64,000 nucleotides of DNA from positions 1,922,001-1,986,000 of the forward strand of contig NZ_CP060402.1 of assembly GCF_015040615.1 (NCBI RefSeq), given 5' to 3'. Shown here one piece after another: positions 1 through 11,244 of the stretch. Numbering within the stretch: the first letter of the stretch is position 1; every line of letters begins with the position of its first letter. The notes under the pieces are model-generated. The model made no database searches. It saw nothing but the letters and a program-made list of their open reading frames with translations, and was not told where the DNA came from. Source of the DNA: Microbacterium sp. YJN-G (lineage in GTDB: Bacteria; Actinomycetota; Actinomycetes; Actinomycetales; Microbacteriaceae). The position numbers and the translations under genes are program-made.

Positions 1-183
1 GACCTCGATGCTCGGCGCGGGCGCCACCTCTACGGGCTCCGCCGCGCGCGGCAGCACCGGCGCGGGCTGGGCGGCAGCGGCCGCCTGCTCGTCGGTGATG
101 ACGGGCGTCGAACCGGTCAGGCGGATCTCACGCAGCTGCTTGCGTGTGAGCTTCGCCTCCCCGTCGTGCTCCGGTGTGCTCAT
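1..183 (-). CDS. Hypothetical protein, N-terminal part only
   Basis: Leftward gene whose 3' part lies outside the window. The visible 61 residues start [20 protein letters not shown] and continue into an Ala/Pro/Glu-rich stretch that looks disordered. The ATG overlaps the TGA of nadD by 4 bases (ATGA), so the two are translationally coupled. I do not recognise the family. In related genomes an uncharacterised gene often sits between nadD and rsfS, and this could be that gene. Confidence 0.7.
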   Translation of the reverse strand, partial: MSTPEHDGEAKLTRKQLREIRLTGSTPVITDEQAAAAAQPAPVLPRAAEPVEVAPAPSIEV

Positions 184-776
184 GCGTTGCTCCGATACAG
201 ATGATGCTTTGCGATGTACTGGACCACTCCATCCGGTACCAGATACCAGACGGGCTGCCCGTCCTCGACGCGTTCCCGGCACGCCGTCGACGAGATCGAC
301 AGCGCCGGCACCTCCAGCTGGCTCACCTTCTCAGTAGGCAGTCCGTCCGTGCTCAGCACATGGCCGGGGCGGGAGACGGCGACGAAATGGGCGAGATCCC
401 ACAGTTCATCATGGTCCCTCCAACTGAGAATCTGCGCTACGGCATCCGCTCCGGTGATGAAGAACAGCTCGGCATCAGGGCGCTGCGTCTTGAGATCGCG
501 CAGCGTGTCGATCGTGTAGGTCGGCCCCGCCCGGTCGACGTCCACCCGGCTCACGGTGAAGCGGGGGTTGGATGCCGTGGCGATGACCGTCATCAGGTAC
601 CGGTGCTCGCTGAGCGAGACGTTCTGCTTCTGCCAGGGCTGACCGGTGGGCACGAAGACGACCTCATCGAGGTCGAAGGAGTGTGCGACCTCGCTCGCCG
701 CGACCAGGTGGCCGTGGTGGATGGGATCGAAGGTGCCACCCATCACCCCGATGCGAGGTGCCCGTGATTGCTGCAT
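180..776 (-). CDS. nadD: Nicotinate-nucleotide adenylyltransferase
   Basis: Transfers AMP from ATP to nicotinic acid mononucleotide, giving deamido-NAD in NAD biosynthesis. The 198-residue protein has the nucleotidyltransferase signature [11 protein letters not shown] at residues 13-23 and the C-terminal [10 protein letters not shown] motif typical of NadD. Length is normal for the family. It lies 6 bases after the stop of the small membrane protein gene and overlaps the next gene by 4 bases, so it is part of a leftward operon. Confidence 0.95.
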   Translation of the reverse strand: MQQSRAPRIGVMGGTFDPIHHGHLVAASEVAHSFDLDEVVFVPTGQPWQKQNVSLSEHRYLMTVIATASNPRFTVSRVDVDRAGPTYTIDTLRDLKTQRPDAELFFITGADAVAQILSWRDHDELWDLAHFVAVSRPGHVLSTDGLPTEKVSQLEVPALSISSTACRERVEDGQPVWYLVPDGVVQYIAKHHLYRSNA

Positions 777-782
777 GCGCGC

Positions 783-995
783 CTAGTGGCCGTGGCCACC
801 CGTGCCGTGCTTCTCGGCGTACGCCTCGGCCTTCGCGGAGTGACGGTTGGCCACGTTGCGGTACGAGAGGGTGACCAGACCCAGCGCAGCGAAGACGACG
901 GCCGCGATGATGCCGTAGATCAGCGTCTCGGCGGCCACGTTCCCGTGGCCCTCCGTCTCCGCTGCGGCCATCGCGATCTGAGCGACGAGGTTCAT
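783..995 (-). CDS. Small single-span membrane protein, unknown function
   Basis: The 70-residue product has one clear membrane segment at about residues 24-44 and a charged tail that ends in a His/Gly-rich GTGGHGH. An SD-like GGAG precedes the ATG. It sits between proA and nadD, with a candidate -10 TAGACT at 1035-1040 on the minus strand. I do not recognise a named family. The His-rich tail could bind metal, but that is only a guess. Confidence 0.7.
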   Translation of the reverse strand: MNLVAQIAMAAAETEGHGNVAAETLIYGIIAAVVFAALGLVTLSYRNVANRHSAKAEAYAEKHGTGGHGH

Positions 996-1044
996 TCTGG
1001 CTCCGTTTCTGGGCGGTCGGGCAAGCGCCTGACCAGTCTAGTCC

Positions 1045-2322
1045 TCAACCCCGGGTCTGACCCGAACCGCGCGCCAGCCATTTCGTGCTGGTCAGCTCGG
1101 ATACTCCCATCGGGCCACGGGTGTGCAGCTTCTGCGTCGAGATGCCGACCTCGGCGCCGAAGCCGAACTCCGCGCCGTCGGTGAAACGGGTCGAGGCGTT
1201 GGCCATCACGACCGCGGAGTCGACCTCGGCGAGGAAGCGCTCGGCGTTGCGCGAGTCGGTCGTGATGATCGACTCGGTGTGGCCGGTGCTGTACCGGCGG
1301 ATGTGGGCGAGCGCGTCGTCGAGCGTGTCGACGACCTTGATGGCGATGTCGAGGCTGAGGTACTCGGTCGACCAGTCCTCCTCGGTGGCGGGGATGACGT
1401 TCGAGACGAGCCCGGCGACCATGTCGTCGCCGTGGATGGCGACGCCCTCGCTCTGCAGCGCACTGGCCACAACCGGCACCAGCAGCGGCGCCGCCTGGCG
1501 CAGCACCAGCACCGTCTCCACCGCGTTGCACACGCTCGGCCGCTGCACCTTGGCGTTGACGACGATGTCGCGGGCCCAGTCCACCGGCGCCGACTCGTCG
1601 AGCACGATGTGCACGACCCCGGCCCCGGTCTCGATGACGGGCACGGTCGATTCGGTCACGACGGTCTCGATGAGCGAGGCGCTGCCCCGGGGCACGAGCA
1701 CGTCGATGAATCCGCGGCCGTGCATGAGCGCCTTGGCGCCCTCGCGCCCGAAGTCGTCGACGGTCTGGATCGCCTCGGGGTCGATGCCGACGGACCTCAG
1801 CGCGTCGCGCATGACCTCCACGAGCACCGTGTTCGATTCGCGGGCGGCGCTGCCGCCGCGCAGCACCACCGCGTTGCCCGCGCGCAGCGCGAGAGCGGCG
1901 ATGTCGACGGTGACGTTCGGGCGCGCCTCGTAGATGGCGCCCACGACCCCGAACGGCACCCGCACCTGCTCGAGCGCGACGCCGTTCGGCATCCGATGCC
2001 CGCCGATGACCTGACCGATCGGGTCGGGCAGCGAGGCGACGTCGCGCACGGCGGATGCCAGTGCGGCGACCCGCAGCTCGTCCAGTCGCAGGCGGTCGAT
2101 CAGCGCGTCGCCGATCCCCTCCTCGCGGCCGCGGGTGATGTCCAGGCCGTTGGCCGTGACGATCCGGTCGACGTTCGCCTCGATCGCCTGGGCGATGGCC
2201 TCCAGCGCGGCTTCCTTCTCGCTGCTGGTGAGGCGCGCGACCGACCGCGATGCGTCCTTGGCACGCGCGAGGCGGTCCTGTGCGGTCTCGGCGGAGGCGT
2301 CCGCGACGGTGGGAGTGCTCAT
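1045..2322 (-). CDS. proA: Glutamate-5-semialdehyde dehydrogenase (gamma-glutamyl phosphate reductase)
   Basis: Second step of proline synthesis: NADPH-dependent reduction of gamma-glutamyl phosphate. The 425-residue protein shows the ProA aldehyde-dehydrogenase fold, with the active-site cysteine in RPSVCNAVET (Cys265), FGVVGAIYEARPNVTVD near residues 124-140, and an N-terminal segment of normal length. The start at 2322 is supported by a -10 TACACT ending 6 bases upstream, which implies a leaderless mRNA. proB ends 48 bases upstream on the same strand, so proA may be transcribed both from its own promoter and from the proB operon. Confidence 0.96.
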   Translation of the reverse strand: MSTPTVADASAETAQDRLARAKDASRSVARLTSSEKEAALEAIAQAIEANVDRIVTANGLDITRGREEGIGDALIDRLRLDELRVAALASAVRDVASLPDPIGQVIGGHRMPNGVALEQVRVPFGVVGAIYEARPNVTVDIAALALRAGNAVVLRGGSAARESNTVLVEVMRDALRSVGIDPEAIQTVDDFGREGAKALMHGRGFIDVLVPRGSASLIETVVTESTVPVIETGAGVVHIVLDESAPVDWARDIVVNAKVQRPSVCNAVETVLVLRQAAPLLVPVVASALQSEGVAIHGDDMVAGLVSNVIPATEEDWSTEYLSLDIAIKVVDTLDDALAHIRRYSTGHTESIITTDSRNAERFLAEVDSAVVMANASTRFTDGAEFGFGAEVGISTQKLHTRGPMGVSELTSTKWLARGSGQTRG

Positions 2323-2328
2323 CCGGTC

Positions 2329-2334
2329 AGTGTA
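2329..2334 (-). promoter_or_regulatory. -10 box for leaderless proA
   Basis: TACACT on the minus strand, with 6 bases between its end and the proA ATG. No convincing -35 is seen. The placement would start transcription at or next to the start codon. Confidence 0.55.
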
Positions 2335-2370
2335 TCGGCGCGGCCACCGGCCGAAGGCCGTGTGACCGGC

Positions 2371-4984
<2,614 letters not shown>

Positions 4985-5004
4985 GTCCTGAGCCTCTTCC
5001 GTGC

Positions 5005-5313
5005 TTACTTGATGCCGGTGATCTTGACGCGCGTGAGCTCCTGGCGGTGGCCCTGGCGCTTCTTGTAGCCGGTCTTGTTCTTGTACTTCTGGATGATGAT
5101 CTTCGGGCCGCGCAGGTCGCCGAGGACCTCAGCGGTGACCTTGACCTTCGCCAGCTTGTCGGCGTCGGTGGTCACCGTGGCACCGTCGACGAGAAGCACG
5201 GCGGGAAGCTCGATCTTCTCGCCCTGGGCAGCCTGAACACGGTCGAGCTGAACGATCGTGCCGACCTCGACCTTCTCCTGCCGACCACCGGCGCGCACTA
5301 CTGCGTAAACCAC
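5005..5313 (-). CDS. rplU: 50S ribosomal protein L21
   Basis: Large-subunit protein that contacts 23S rRNA. The 102-residue sequence starts at a GTG (5313) reading [15 protein letters not shown] and ends [20 protein letters not shown] plus six residues, as usual for L21. The reading frame is open further upstream, but those residues match nothing in L21 and the GTG start gives the standard length. AGG lies about seven bases before the GTG. It leads the rplU-rpmA-obgE-proB unit. Confidence 0.96.
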   Translation of the reverse strand: MVYAVVRAGGRQEKVEVGTIVQLDRVQAAQGEKIELPAVLLVDGATVTTDADKLAKVKVTAEVLGDLRGPKIIIQKYKNKTGYKKRQGHRQELTRVKITGIK

Positions 5314-5514
5314 TTCATACCTGTTTCGTTGGGGAGCGGATCGCTCCGGGAATCTCACGGGAAGACTGTTGCTTGCGTACGCCGCCCGAGCGACGGGTGC
5401 GGACGCAAGACTTCTCCTGCGACCGGGGCAGCCGGCAGGGGTCTCGCACCAAAGGACAACTTTACCGGATGCGGGGCGATGCCGCAAAGCGAGCCGGGGA
5501 GCGTGTCATCGTCC

Positions 5515-5520
5515 TAGGAT
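5515..5520 (+). promoter_or_regulatory. -10 box for leaderless DUF4031 gene
   Basis: TAGGAT ends 6 bases before the ATG at 5527. No SD sequence is present between the box and the start codon, consistent with a leaderless transcript. Confidence 0.55.
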
Positions 5521-5526
5521 CACGGC

Positions 5527-5793
5527 ATGACCGTTCTCGTCGACGACCCCATCTGGCCGGCGCACGGACGGCTGTGGGCGCATATGGTCAGCGACGAGAG
5601 CCTCGCCGAGCTGCATGCCTTCGCCGCAGCCCAGAATCTGCCGCCGCGAGCGTTCGACCGCGACCACTACGACGTCCCGGAGGACGCCCTGCCGCGGCTC
5701 CTCGCCGCCGGCGCGCAGCGCGTGGGCGGCAAGGAGCTCACGAGACGGCTGATCGCCTCAGGACTGCGCGTCCCCGCCCGTGATCGGCGTTGA
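5527..5793 (+). CDS. DUF4031 domain protein
   Basis: The 88-residue protein starts MTVLVDDPIWPAHGRLWAHM and continues with SDESLAELHAFA and AFDRDHYDVPE, which I recognise as the small DUF4031 family of unknown function. Its last 36 bases overlap the 3' end of rne on the opposite strand. It has its own -10 box. No enzymatic function can be assigned from the sequence. Confidence 0.8.
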   Translation: MTVLVDDPIWPAHGRLWAHMVSDESLAELHAFAAAQNLPPRAFDRDHYDVPEDALPRLLAAGAQRVGGKELTRRLIASGLRVPARDRR

Positions 5794-8127
5794 GGTCGTT
5801 CCGGCGGATCCGGCGGTCAGCATCGCGGTGGTCACCCTGCGCCGGTTGCGTCCCTGACCCGGGGCCTTCGGCTCGGGCAGCGCATCGAGCACCGAGTCGA
5901 GCAGCTGCTCGGCCTCGGTCTTCGGACCGCGCCTGTCGCCACCGCGCTTCTTGCGGCTCTTCTTCGGGCGGTCCGAGGCCGGCGCCTCCGCCGGCTCGGC
6001 GTCGGCGACGGCGACCGGCGTCTCACCGGTCACCGGGGCGATGGTGGATGCCGCGATCGCGGCCAGCGCCGACTTGGCGCCCTCCGTGATGCTGTGCGTG
6101 CCGTTGGACGGTGCAGGGGCCTGCTGCGAAGGTGCGGGGGCCTGCTGGGAGGACGACGAGGACGAGGAAGACCCGCGCGAGCGACGCCCCCCCTGGTTCG
6201 AGCTCGGACCGCCGCGGTGCTTCACGACCGGGTCGTGGTGCACGATGATGCCGCGACCGGCGCACACCTCGCAGGGCTCGCTGAAGGTCTCGAGCAGGCC
6301 GAGTCCCAGCTTCTTGCGCGTCATCTGCACGAGTCCGAGCGAGGTCACCTCGGCGACCTGGTGCTTCGTGCGGTCACGACTCAGGCACTCGACGAGGCGG
6401 CGCAGCACGAGGTCGCGGTTGGACTCGAGCACCATGTCGATGAAGTCGACGACGATGATGCCGCCGATGTCGCGCAGGCGCAGCTGCCGGACGATCTCCT
6501 CGGCCGCCTCGAGGTTGTTCTTGGTGACCGTCTCTTCGAGGTTGCCGCCCGAGCCGACGAACTTGCCGGTGTTGACGTCGACGACGGTCATCGCCTCGGT
6601 GCGGTCGATGACCAGCGAGCCACCCGAGGGCAGCCAGACCTTGCGGTCGAGCGCCTTCTCGATCTGCTCGGTGATCCGGTACGCGTCGAACGGGTCGGTC
6701 TCGTCGGTGTACGTCTCGACGCGCTCGAGCAGGTCGGGGGCGACGCTCTCGAGGTAGCCGCTGATGGTGCGGTGCGCGTCCTCACCCTGGATCAGCATCC
6801 GGGTGAAGTCCTCGTTGAAGACGTCGCGGACGATCTTGACGAGCAGGTCGGGCTCGGCGTGCAGCAGAGCCGGGGCCTGCTGGGTCTGCACGAGCTTCTG
6901 AATGTGCTCCCACTGCGAGGTCAGGCGCTGCACGTCACGGGTGAGCTGCTCCTCAGTGGCCCCCTCGGCCGCGGTGCGGACGATGACACCGGATGACTCG
7001 GGCAGCACCTCCTTGAGGATGCGCTTGAGCCGCGCGCGCTCGTTGTCGGGCAGCTTGCGCGAGATGCCGTTCATCGAGCCGCCTGGCACGTACACGAGGT
7101 AGCGGCCGGGCAGCGAGATCTGGCTGGTGAGGCGGGCGCCCTTGTGCCCGACCGGGTCCTTGGTGACCTGCACGAGCACGCGGTCGCCGGGCTTGAGGGC
7201 CAGCTCGATGCGGCGGGGCTGGTTGCCGGTCTCGACGCCGTCCCAGTCGACCTCGCCCGAGTACAGCACGGCGTTGCGGCCGCGGCCGATGTCGACGAAG
7301 GCTGCTTCCATGCTCGGCAGCACGTTCTGCACGCGGCCGAGGTACACGTTGCCGATCAGCGATGCGTCCTGGTTGCGGGCGACGTAGTGCTCGACGAGCA
7401 CGTTGTCCTCGAGCACGCCGATCTGGGTGCGGCCGTTCTTGGCGCGCACGACCATCATGCGGTCGACGGCCTCACGGCGGGCGAGGAACTCGGCCTCGGT
7501 GACCACGGGGCGGCGGCGGCCGGCATCGCGGCCGTCGCGGCGGCGCTGCTTCTTCGCCTCCAGTCGGGTGGAGCCCTTGATCGCCTTCGGCTCGGTGATG
7601 TACTCGACGGTGCGCTGACGCTGACGCGGCTCTTCGCGATCGTCGCTCTCGGAACCGCGGCGACGGCGGCCGCGGCGGGCCGAGGACGACCCGCGGTCGT
7701 CCTCATCGTCGTCGTCATGGGATGCCGCGGGCAGCGGCACGACCTCGGGCGCATAGAAGTGCAGCTGGGTCGACACCCGCGAGACGAACACCTCGGGCAG
7801 CAGACCGAGGCTGACCGCGGTCAGCGCCTGCGGCTCCTCCGGCTCGGATGCTGCCGGCTCGGGGGCCGGCTCGGACGCGGGCTCTGGGCCCGAGTCCTCG
7901 GCATCCGTGGCCGCGACCTGGGTCCCTGAGCCTGTCGAAGGGCCCTCCGCCGGAGTCTCGGCATCCGTCGTCACCGGCTCGGCCGGGGCCTGCTCCGGCG
8001 CGGTCTCGGCCGGCGCGGTCTCAGCCGGCGCGGCGTCCGTCTCCTCGGTCGCAGGAGCCTCGGCTACCGGCTGCGCCGGGGTCGCGTCGAGGGTAGGGGT
8101 CGTGTTGTCATCGTTCTCATCGGCCAT
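5758..8127 (-). CDS. rne: Ribonuclease E/G
   Basis: Endoribonuclease for mRNA decay and rRNA/tRNA processing. With the start at 8127 (MADENDDNTT) the protein has 789 residues: an acidic, low-complexity Glu/Ala/Pro N-terminal region, an Arg-rich patch, an S1-like segment (GNVYLGRVQNVLPSMEAAFV), the catalytic core (DVNTGKFVG, GGIIVVDFIDM), a CxxC zinc-link (CEVCAGRG) and a disordered Ser/Lys/Arg-rich tail. The central catalytic core with flanking disordered arms is the usual actinobacterial layout. A longer frame is open to 8301, but that ATG lies inside the likely -10 box. Residues 62-70 (GPSTGSGTQ) are the translation of an interspersed repeat. The 3' end overlaps the DUF4031 gene by 36 bases. 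Confidence 0.94.
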   Translation of the reverse strand: MADENDDNTTPTLDATPAQPVAEAPATEETDAAPAETAPAETAPEQAPAEPVTTDAETPAEGPSTGSGTQVAATDAEDSGPEPASEPAPEPAASEPEEPQALTAVSLGLLPEVFVSRVSTQLHFYAPEVVPLPAASHDDDDEDDRGSSSARRGRRRRGSESDDREEPRQRQRTVEYITEPKAIKGSTRLEAKKQRRRDGRDAGRRRPVVTEAEFLARREAVDRMMVVRAKNGRTQIGVLEDNVLVEHYVARNQDASLIGNVYLGRVQNVLPSMEAAFVDIGRGRNAVLYSGEVDWDGVETGNQPRRIELALKPGDRVLVQVTKDPVGHKGARLTSQISLPGRYLVYVPGGSMNGISRKLPDNERARLKRILKEVLPESSGVIVRTAAEGATEEQLTRDVQRLTSQWEHIQKLVQTQQAPALLHAEPDLLVKIVRDVFNEDFTRMLIQGEDAHRTISGYLESVAPDLLERVETYTDETDPFDAYRITEQIEKALDRKVWLPSGGSLVIDRTEAMTVVDVNTGKFVGSGGNLEETVTKNNLEAAEEIVRQLRLRDIGGIIVVDFIDMVLESNRDLVLRRLVECLSRDRTKHQVAEVTSLGLVQMTRKKLGLGLLETFSEPCEVCAGRGIIVHHDPVVKHRGGPSSNQGGRRSRGSSSSSSSSQQAPAPSQQAPAPSNGTHSITEGAKSALAAIAASTIAPVTGETPVAVADAEPAEAPASDRPKKSRKKRGGDRRGPKTEAEQLLDSVLDALPEPKAPGQGRNRRRVTTAMLTAGSAGTTSTPITGGDAQS
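7919..7946. repeat. Interspersed repeat with core CTGAGCCTGTCGAAGG, inside rne
   Basis: The core with flanking TCCC and GGGCC lies within the disordered N-terminal coding part of rne. Read on the minus strand it gives GPSTGSGTQ. Related copies occur at 14578-14613, 14728-14765 and, degenerate, at 14836-14854 and 21838-21858. Confidence 0.75.
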
Positions 8128-8305
8128 CTCTGGCTTACTCCCTGCGCGGGCACTGGGTGCGCCGCGGAAACTCGTGCGGCGAAACAGCAGCCGCGAACTC
8201 ATTCGGCATGCGATCCGCTCGAAGGCTGAACCGCGTGGGGCGTACGGCCCCGAAGTCTTGACGATGCGATCGCGAAGGCTCGCGATGACATCTCCTGCCA
8301 TTATC
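8128..8305 (-). promoter_or_regulatory. Promoter and long 5' leader of rne
   Basis: GATAAT (minus strand, 8305-8300) is a good -10 box and would start transcription near 8293, leaving a leader of about 165 bases before the ATG at 8127. AGGGAG lies about 10 bases before that ATG. Long structured leaders serve feedback control of rne in enterobacteria; the same role here is inference. Confidence 0.5.
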
Positions 8306-8382
8306 GCACCTCACCGGCCCCGCCGCGGCATCCGCTCATCCGGCGCGCCAGTCGCTCATACCGCGCCCATAGCCGGCGCTGG

Positions 8383-8388
8383 GATAAT
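8383..8388 (+). promoter_or_regulatory. -10 box for leaderless VKOR gene
   Basis: GATAAT ends 6 bases before the ATG at 8395, with no SD sequence in the gap. Confidence 0.6.
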
Positions 8389-8394
8389 CACGCC

Positions 8395-9006
8395 ATGACC
8401 GCGCAGCGCACTCGTCACATCGGATACGGGATCTGGCTCATCGTCGCGAGCCTGGTGGGCTGGTGGGCCGCCTTCCAGCTGACGGTCGAGAAGTTCTTCC
8501 TGCTCGAGAACCCCGACGGGCAGAGCAGCTGCTACGTCAGCGTGATGCTGCAGTGCGACAAGAATCTCGGCTCGTGGCAGGGCGAGGCGTTCGGCTTCCC
8601 GAACCCGCTCATCGGCCTGACCGGCTGGATGGCCGTGCTCGTGATGGGTGTCGCGGTGCTGGCCGGGGTGCGCTTCGCGCGCTGGTTCTGGGCGCTGTTC
8701 GGCCTCGGGATCCTCGGCGCGTTCGCCTTCATCTGCTGGCTGATCGGCCAGAGCATCTTCGTGCTGTTCGTGCTGTGCCCGTGGTGCATGGTGACCTGGG
8801 CCGTGACCATCCCGACCTTCATCGCCACTGCCGTGCACCTGGTGCGCAACGGCACGCTCACGAAGTCGCCGAAGGCCCGTCAGCGGGCGGACCGGCTGAT
8901 GGCCTGGGTGCCGCTCATGTCGATCCTCGCCTACGCGATCGTGATCGCGATGGCACAGCTGGCCGGGCTCGACTTCCTCGGCGAGATGGCCGGGCTGCTG
9001 TTTTGA
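8395..9006 (+). CDS. Vitamin K epoxide reductase family membrane protein
   Basis: Integral membrane thiol oxidoreductase that re-oxidises a DsbA-like partner using quinone, supporting disulfide formation outside the cytoplasm. The 203-residue protein has about five membrane segments. Both expected cysteine pairs are present: Cys46 and Cys54 in an external loop, and the CPWC active site at residues 128-131. No fused thioredoxin domain is present, so a separate partner must exist elsewhere. The gene stands alone between divergent rne and convergent ndk, and shares a terminator with ndk. Confidence 0.92.
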   Translation: MTAQRTRHIGYGIWLIVASLVGWWAAFQLTVEKFFLLENPDGQSSCYVSVMLQCDKNLGSWQGEAFGFPNPLIGLTGWMAVLVMGVAVLAGVRFARWFWALFGLGILGAFAFICWLIGQSIFVLFVLCPWCMVTWAVTIPTFIATAVHLVRNGTLTKSPKARQRADRLMAWVPLMSILAYAIVIAMAQLAGLDFLGEMAGLLF

Positions 9007-9028
9007 GAATCACCCCGCGTGAATGACA

Positions 9029-9056
9029 GAGGGGACGTCCCGCAGGACGTCCCCTC
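9029..9056. terminator. Bidirectional terminator between VKOR gene and ndk
   Basis: A perfect 12-bp stem, gaggggacgtcc (9029-9040) with ggacgtcccctc (9045-9056), closed by the tetraloop cgca. It lies between the convergent stops at 9006 and 9076. No T-tract is seen, as is common in high-GC actinobacteria. Confidence 0.85.
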
Positions 9057-9075
9057 ACTCATGTGCTGAGGCTGA

Positions 9076-9492
9076 TCAGCCGAACCAGATGCCGAGCTCG
9101 CGCGCGGCCGACTCGGGGCTGTCCGAGCCATGCACGAGGTTCTGCTGCACGGCCAGGCCCCAGTCGCGGCCGAAGTCGCCGCGGATGGTGCCGGGGGCGG
9201 CCGTGGTCGGGTCGGTGGTGCCGGCCAGCGAGCGGAAGCCCTCGATGACGCGGTTGCCTGCGAGGCGGATCGCCACCGACGGGCCCGACATCATGAACTC
9301 GAGCAGCGGCTCGTAGAACGGCTTGCCCTCGTGCTCGGCGTAGTGGGCGGCGAGCACCTCGCGGTCGGGCTCGACCAGCCGGATGTCGACGAGCGCGTAG
9401 CCCTTCGCTTCGATGCGGGCGAGGATCGTGCCGGTCAGACCCCGGGCGACGCCGTCGGGCTTGACCAGGACGAGGGTCTCTTCAGTGGCCAT
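9076..9492 (-). CDS. ndk: Nucleoside diphosphate kinase
   Basis: Transfers the gamma phosphate between nucleoside triphosphates and diphosphates. The 138-residue protein starts MATEETLVLVKPDGVARGL and contains the active-site histidine in NLVHGSDSPESA near residue 117. Length matches the family. It ends the ileS-folC-DUF4233-ndk operon, starting 1 base after the DUF4233 stop. Confidence 0.97.
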   Translation of the reverse strand: MATEETLVLVKPDGVARGLTGTILARIEAKGYALVDIRLVEPDREVLAAHYAEHEGKPFYEPLLEFMMSGPSVAIRLAGNRVIEGFRSLAGTTDPTTAAPGTIRGDFGRDWGLAVQQNLVHGSDSPESAARELGIWFG

Positions 9493-9493
9493 G

Positions 9494-9895
9494 TCATTCG
9501 CTCTCTGTGTGAGTGTCAGCGGAAGTGTGGCGGTCGTGGGAGGCCGTGTTGCGGCCCCCGCGGTCGACGCGGGCCCCCACGATCGTCGCATACGCCCACA
9601 TGCCGCCGAAAATCAGCGCGACGAACGCGATGGCGGGAACGAGCACGGCGGCGGCGAGCACGAGCACCTGCAGCACCCAGCCGGCGGCGATGGCGCCCGG
9701 CCGGGCGATCGCCCCGGCGAGGACGATCATGGCGACGGCGAGCACGGCACCGCCCACCACGCCCCACCACGGCGGGATGCCGGCCGGCAGCGCCTTGAGC
9801 CCGTAGACGGTGAGCCCGGCGAGGAACACGATGATCGACTCGAAGCCCAGCACGATGGCGCCGAGCTTCTGGGTCAGCGTGCGCGGGGCACTCAT
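9494..9895 (-). CDS. DUF4233 membrane protein
   Basis: The 133-residue protein begins [20 protein letters not shown] and has about four hydrophobic segments before a polar His/Ser/Thr tail. I recognise the actinobacterial DUF4233 family, which is found between folC and ndk. Its ATG overlaps the folC stop by 4 bases. The function is unknown; the fixed placement suggests co-expression but gives no mechanism. Confidence 0.85.
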   Translation of the reverse strand: MSAPRTLTQKLGAIVLGFESIIVFLAGLTVYGLKALPAGIPPWWGVVGGAVLAVAMIVLAGAIARPGAIAAGWVLQVLVLAAAVLVPAIAFVALIFGGMWAYATIVGARVDRGGRNTASHDRHTSADTHTESE

Positions 9896-11244
9896 GCCCG
9901 CCACCCGCTCTTCCAGTCCTCGTCCTCGGAGAGCAGGATGGCCTCCCCCGCGAGCACGATCGATCCGGCGATCACCACGGCCCGGCGCTCGGACGACGCG
10001 GCCCACTCGCGGGCGGCGTCCGCCGCCTCGGCAAGGGTGGGATGCACGCTCGCACGACGACCCCTGGCCTCGACGAGGTCGGCGATCTGATCGGCATCCG
10101 CGGCCCTGTCGGAATCCGGCGAGGTCGCGAACACCTCGGTCACCGCGGGCAGCAGGCGATCCACGATGCCGGCGGTGTCCTTGTCGGCGAACGCGCCGAG
10201 CACGAGACCCCACTCGTCGAAGTCGAAGCTGTCGCCGAGCGCCTGCGCCAGCGCCTGCGCGCCGTGCGGGTTGTGCGCGGCGTCGACAACCACGGTCGGC
10301 GCGATGCCGACCAGCTGCAACCGGCCGGGCGAGGTCGCGTTCTGCAGGCCGTCGGCGATGATGTCGCCGGCGATCGCCTGCGTGGCCCCGCCGATGAGCG
10401 ACTCGACCGCGGCCACGGCCAGGGCGGCGTTGTGGCCCTGGTGCGCGCCGTACAGCGGCAGGTACTCGTCGGAGTACTCGGCGGCGAGGCCGCGCACGGT
10501 GATCAGCTGGCCGCCGACCGCGAGGGTCTGCGCGCTCAGCCCGAACTGGTCGCCCTCGAAGGCGATCGTCGCGCCCTTCTCGGCGGCGACACGGCGCAGC
10601 ACGGACTCGGCCGCGGGGGCCTGCTGGGCCGAGACGACGGCGGCACCGTCCTTGATGATGCCGGCCTTGACCTCGGAGATCTCCTCGATCGTCGATCCCA
10701 GCCGGTCGGCATGGTCGAGGTCGATCGGGGCGAACACCGCCACGTCGCCGTCAGCGGTGTTGGTCGAGTCCCACGATCCGCCCATGCCGACCTCGAGCAC
10801 GAGCACGTCGACCGGTGCATCGGCCGCCGCGACGAAGCCGAGTACGGTGAGCAGCTCGAAGAAGGTCAGCGGGGCGTCGCCCTCGGCCTCGAGCTCGGCG
10901 TCGACGATGTCGATGAACGGCTCGATCTCATCCCAGGCGTCAGCGACCGCGGCATCCGCGATCGGCTCGCCGTCGATCATGATCCGCTCGGTGAACCGCT
11001 TGAGGTGCGGGCTGGTGAACAGCCCGGTGCGCAACCCGTGGGCGCGCAGCAGGCTCTCGATCATCCGCGCCGTGGACGTCTTGCCGTTCGTGCCGGTGAT
11101 GTGCACGACCCGGTAGGTGCGCTGCGGGTCATCGAGCAGCTCGAGGATGCGCGCGGTGCGCTCCTTGCGGGGCTGCACCCAGCGCTCCCCCGCCCGGTCG
11201 AGCAGCTTCTCGTAGACGGCGTCGGCGCGTGCGGCGTCAGACAT
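9892..11244 (-). CDS. folC: Bifunctional folylpolyglutamate synthase / dihydrofolate synthase
   Basis: Adds glutamate to dihydropteroate and to folates. The 450-residue protein has the Mur-ligase-type P-loop GTNGKTS at residues 51-57, the LFTSPHL motif after it, and the C-terminal [10 protein letters not shown] motif. It overlaps ileS by 8 bases and DUF4233 by 4 bases, so the three are tightly coupled. Confidence 0.96.
   Translation of the reverse strand: MSDAARADAVYEKLLDRAGERWVQPRKERTARILELLDDPQRTYRVVHITGTNGKTSTARMIESLLRAHGLRTGLFTSPHLKRFTERIMIDGEPIADAAVADAWDEIEPFIDIVDAELEAEGDAPLTFFELLTVLGFVAAADAPVDVLVLEVGMGGSWDSTNTADGDVAVFAPIDLDHADRLGSTIEEISEVKAGIIKDGAAVVSAQQAPAAESVLRRVAAEKGATIAFEGDQFGLSAQTLAVGGQLITVRGLAAEYSDEYLPLYGAHQGHNAALAVAAVESLIGGATQAIAGDIIADGLQNATSPGRLQLVGIAPTVVVDAAHNPHGAQALAQALGDSFDFDEWGLVLGAFADKDTAGIVDRLLPAVTEVFATSPDSDRAADADQIADLVEARGRRASVHPTLAEAADAAREWAASSERRAVVIAGSIVLAGEAILLSEDEDWKSGWRA

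Noticed and set aside
8128..8301. Upstream ATG at 8301 as the rne start
   Set aside because: It lies within the likely -10 box, and the extra 58 residues resemble no RNase E; the ATG at 8127 has an SD and a typical start.
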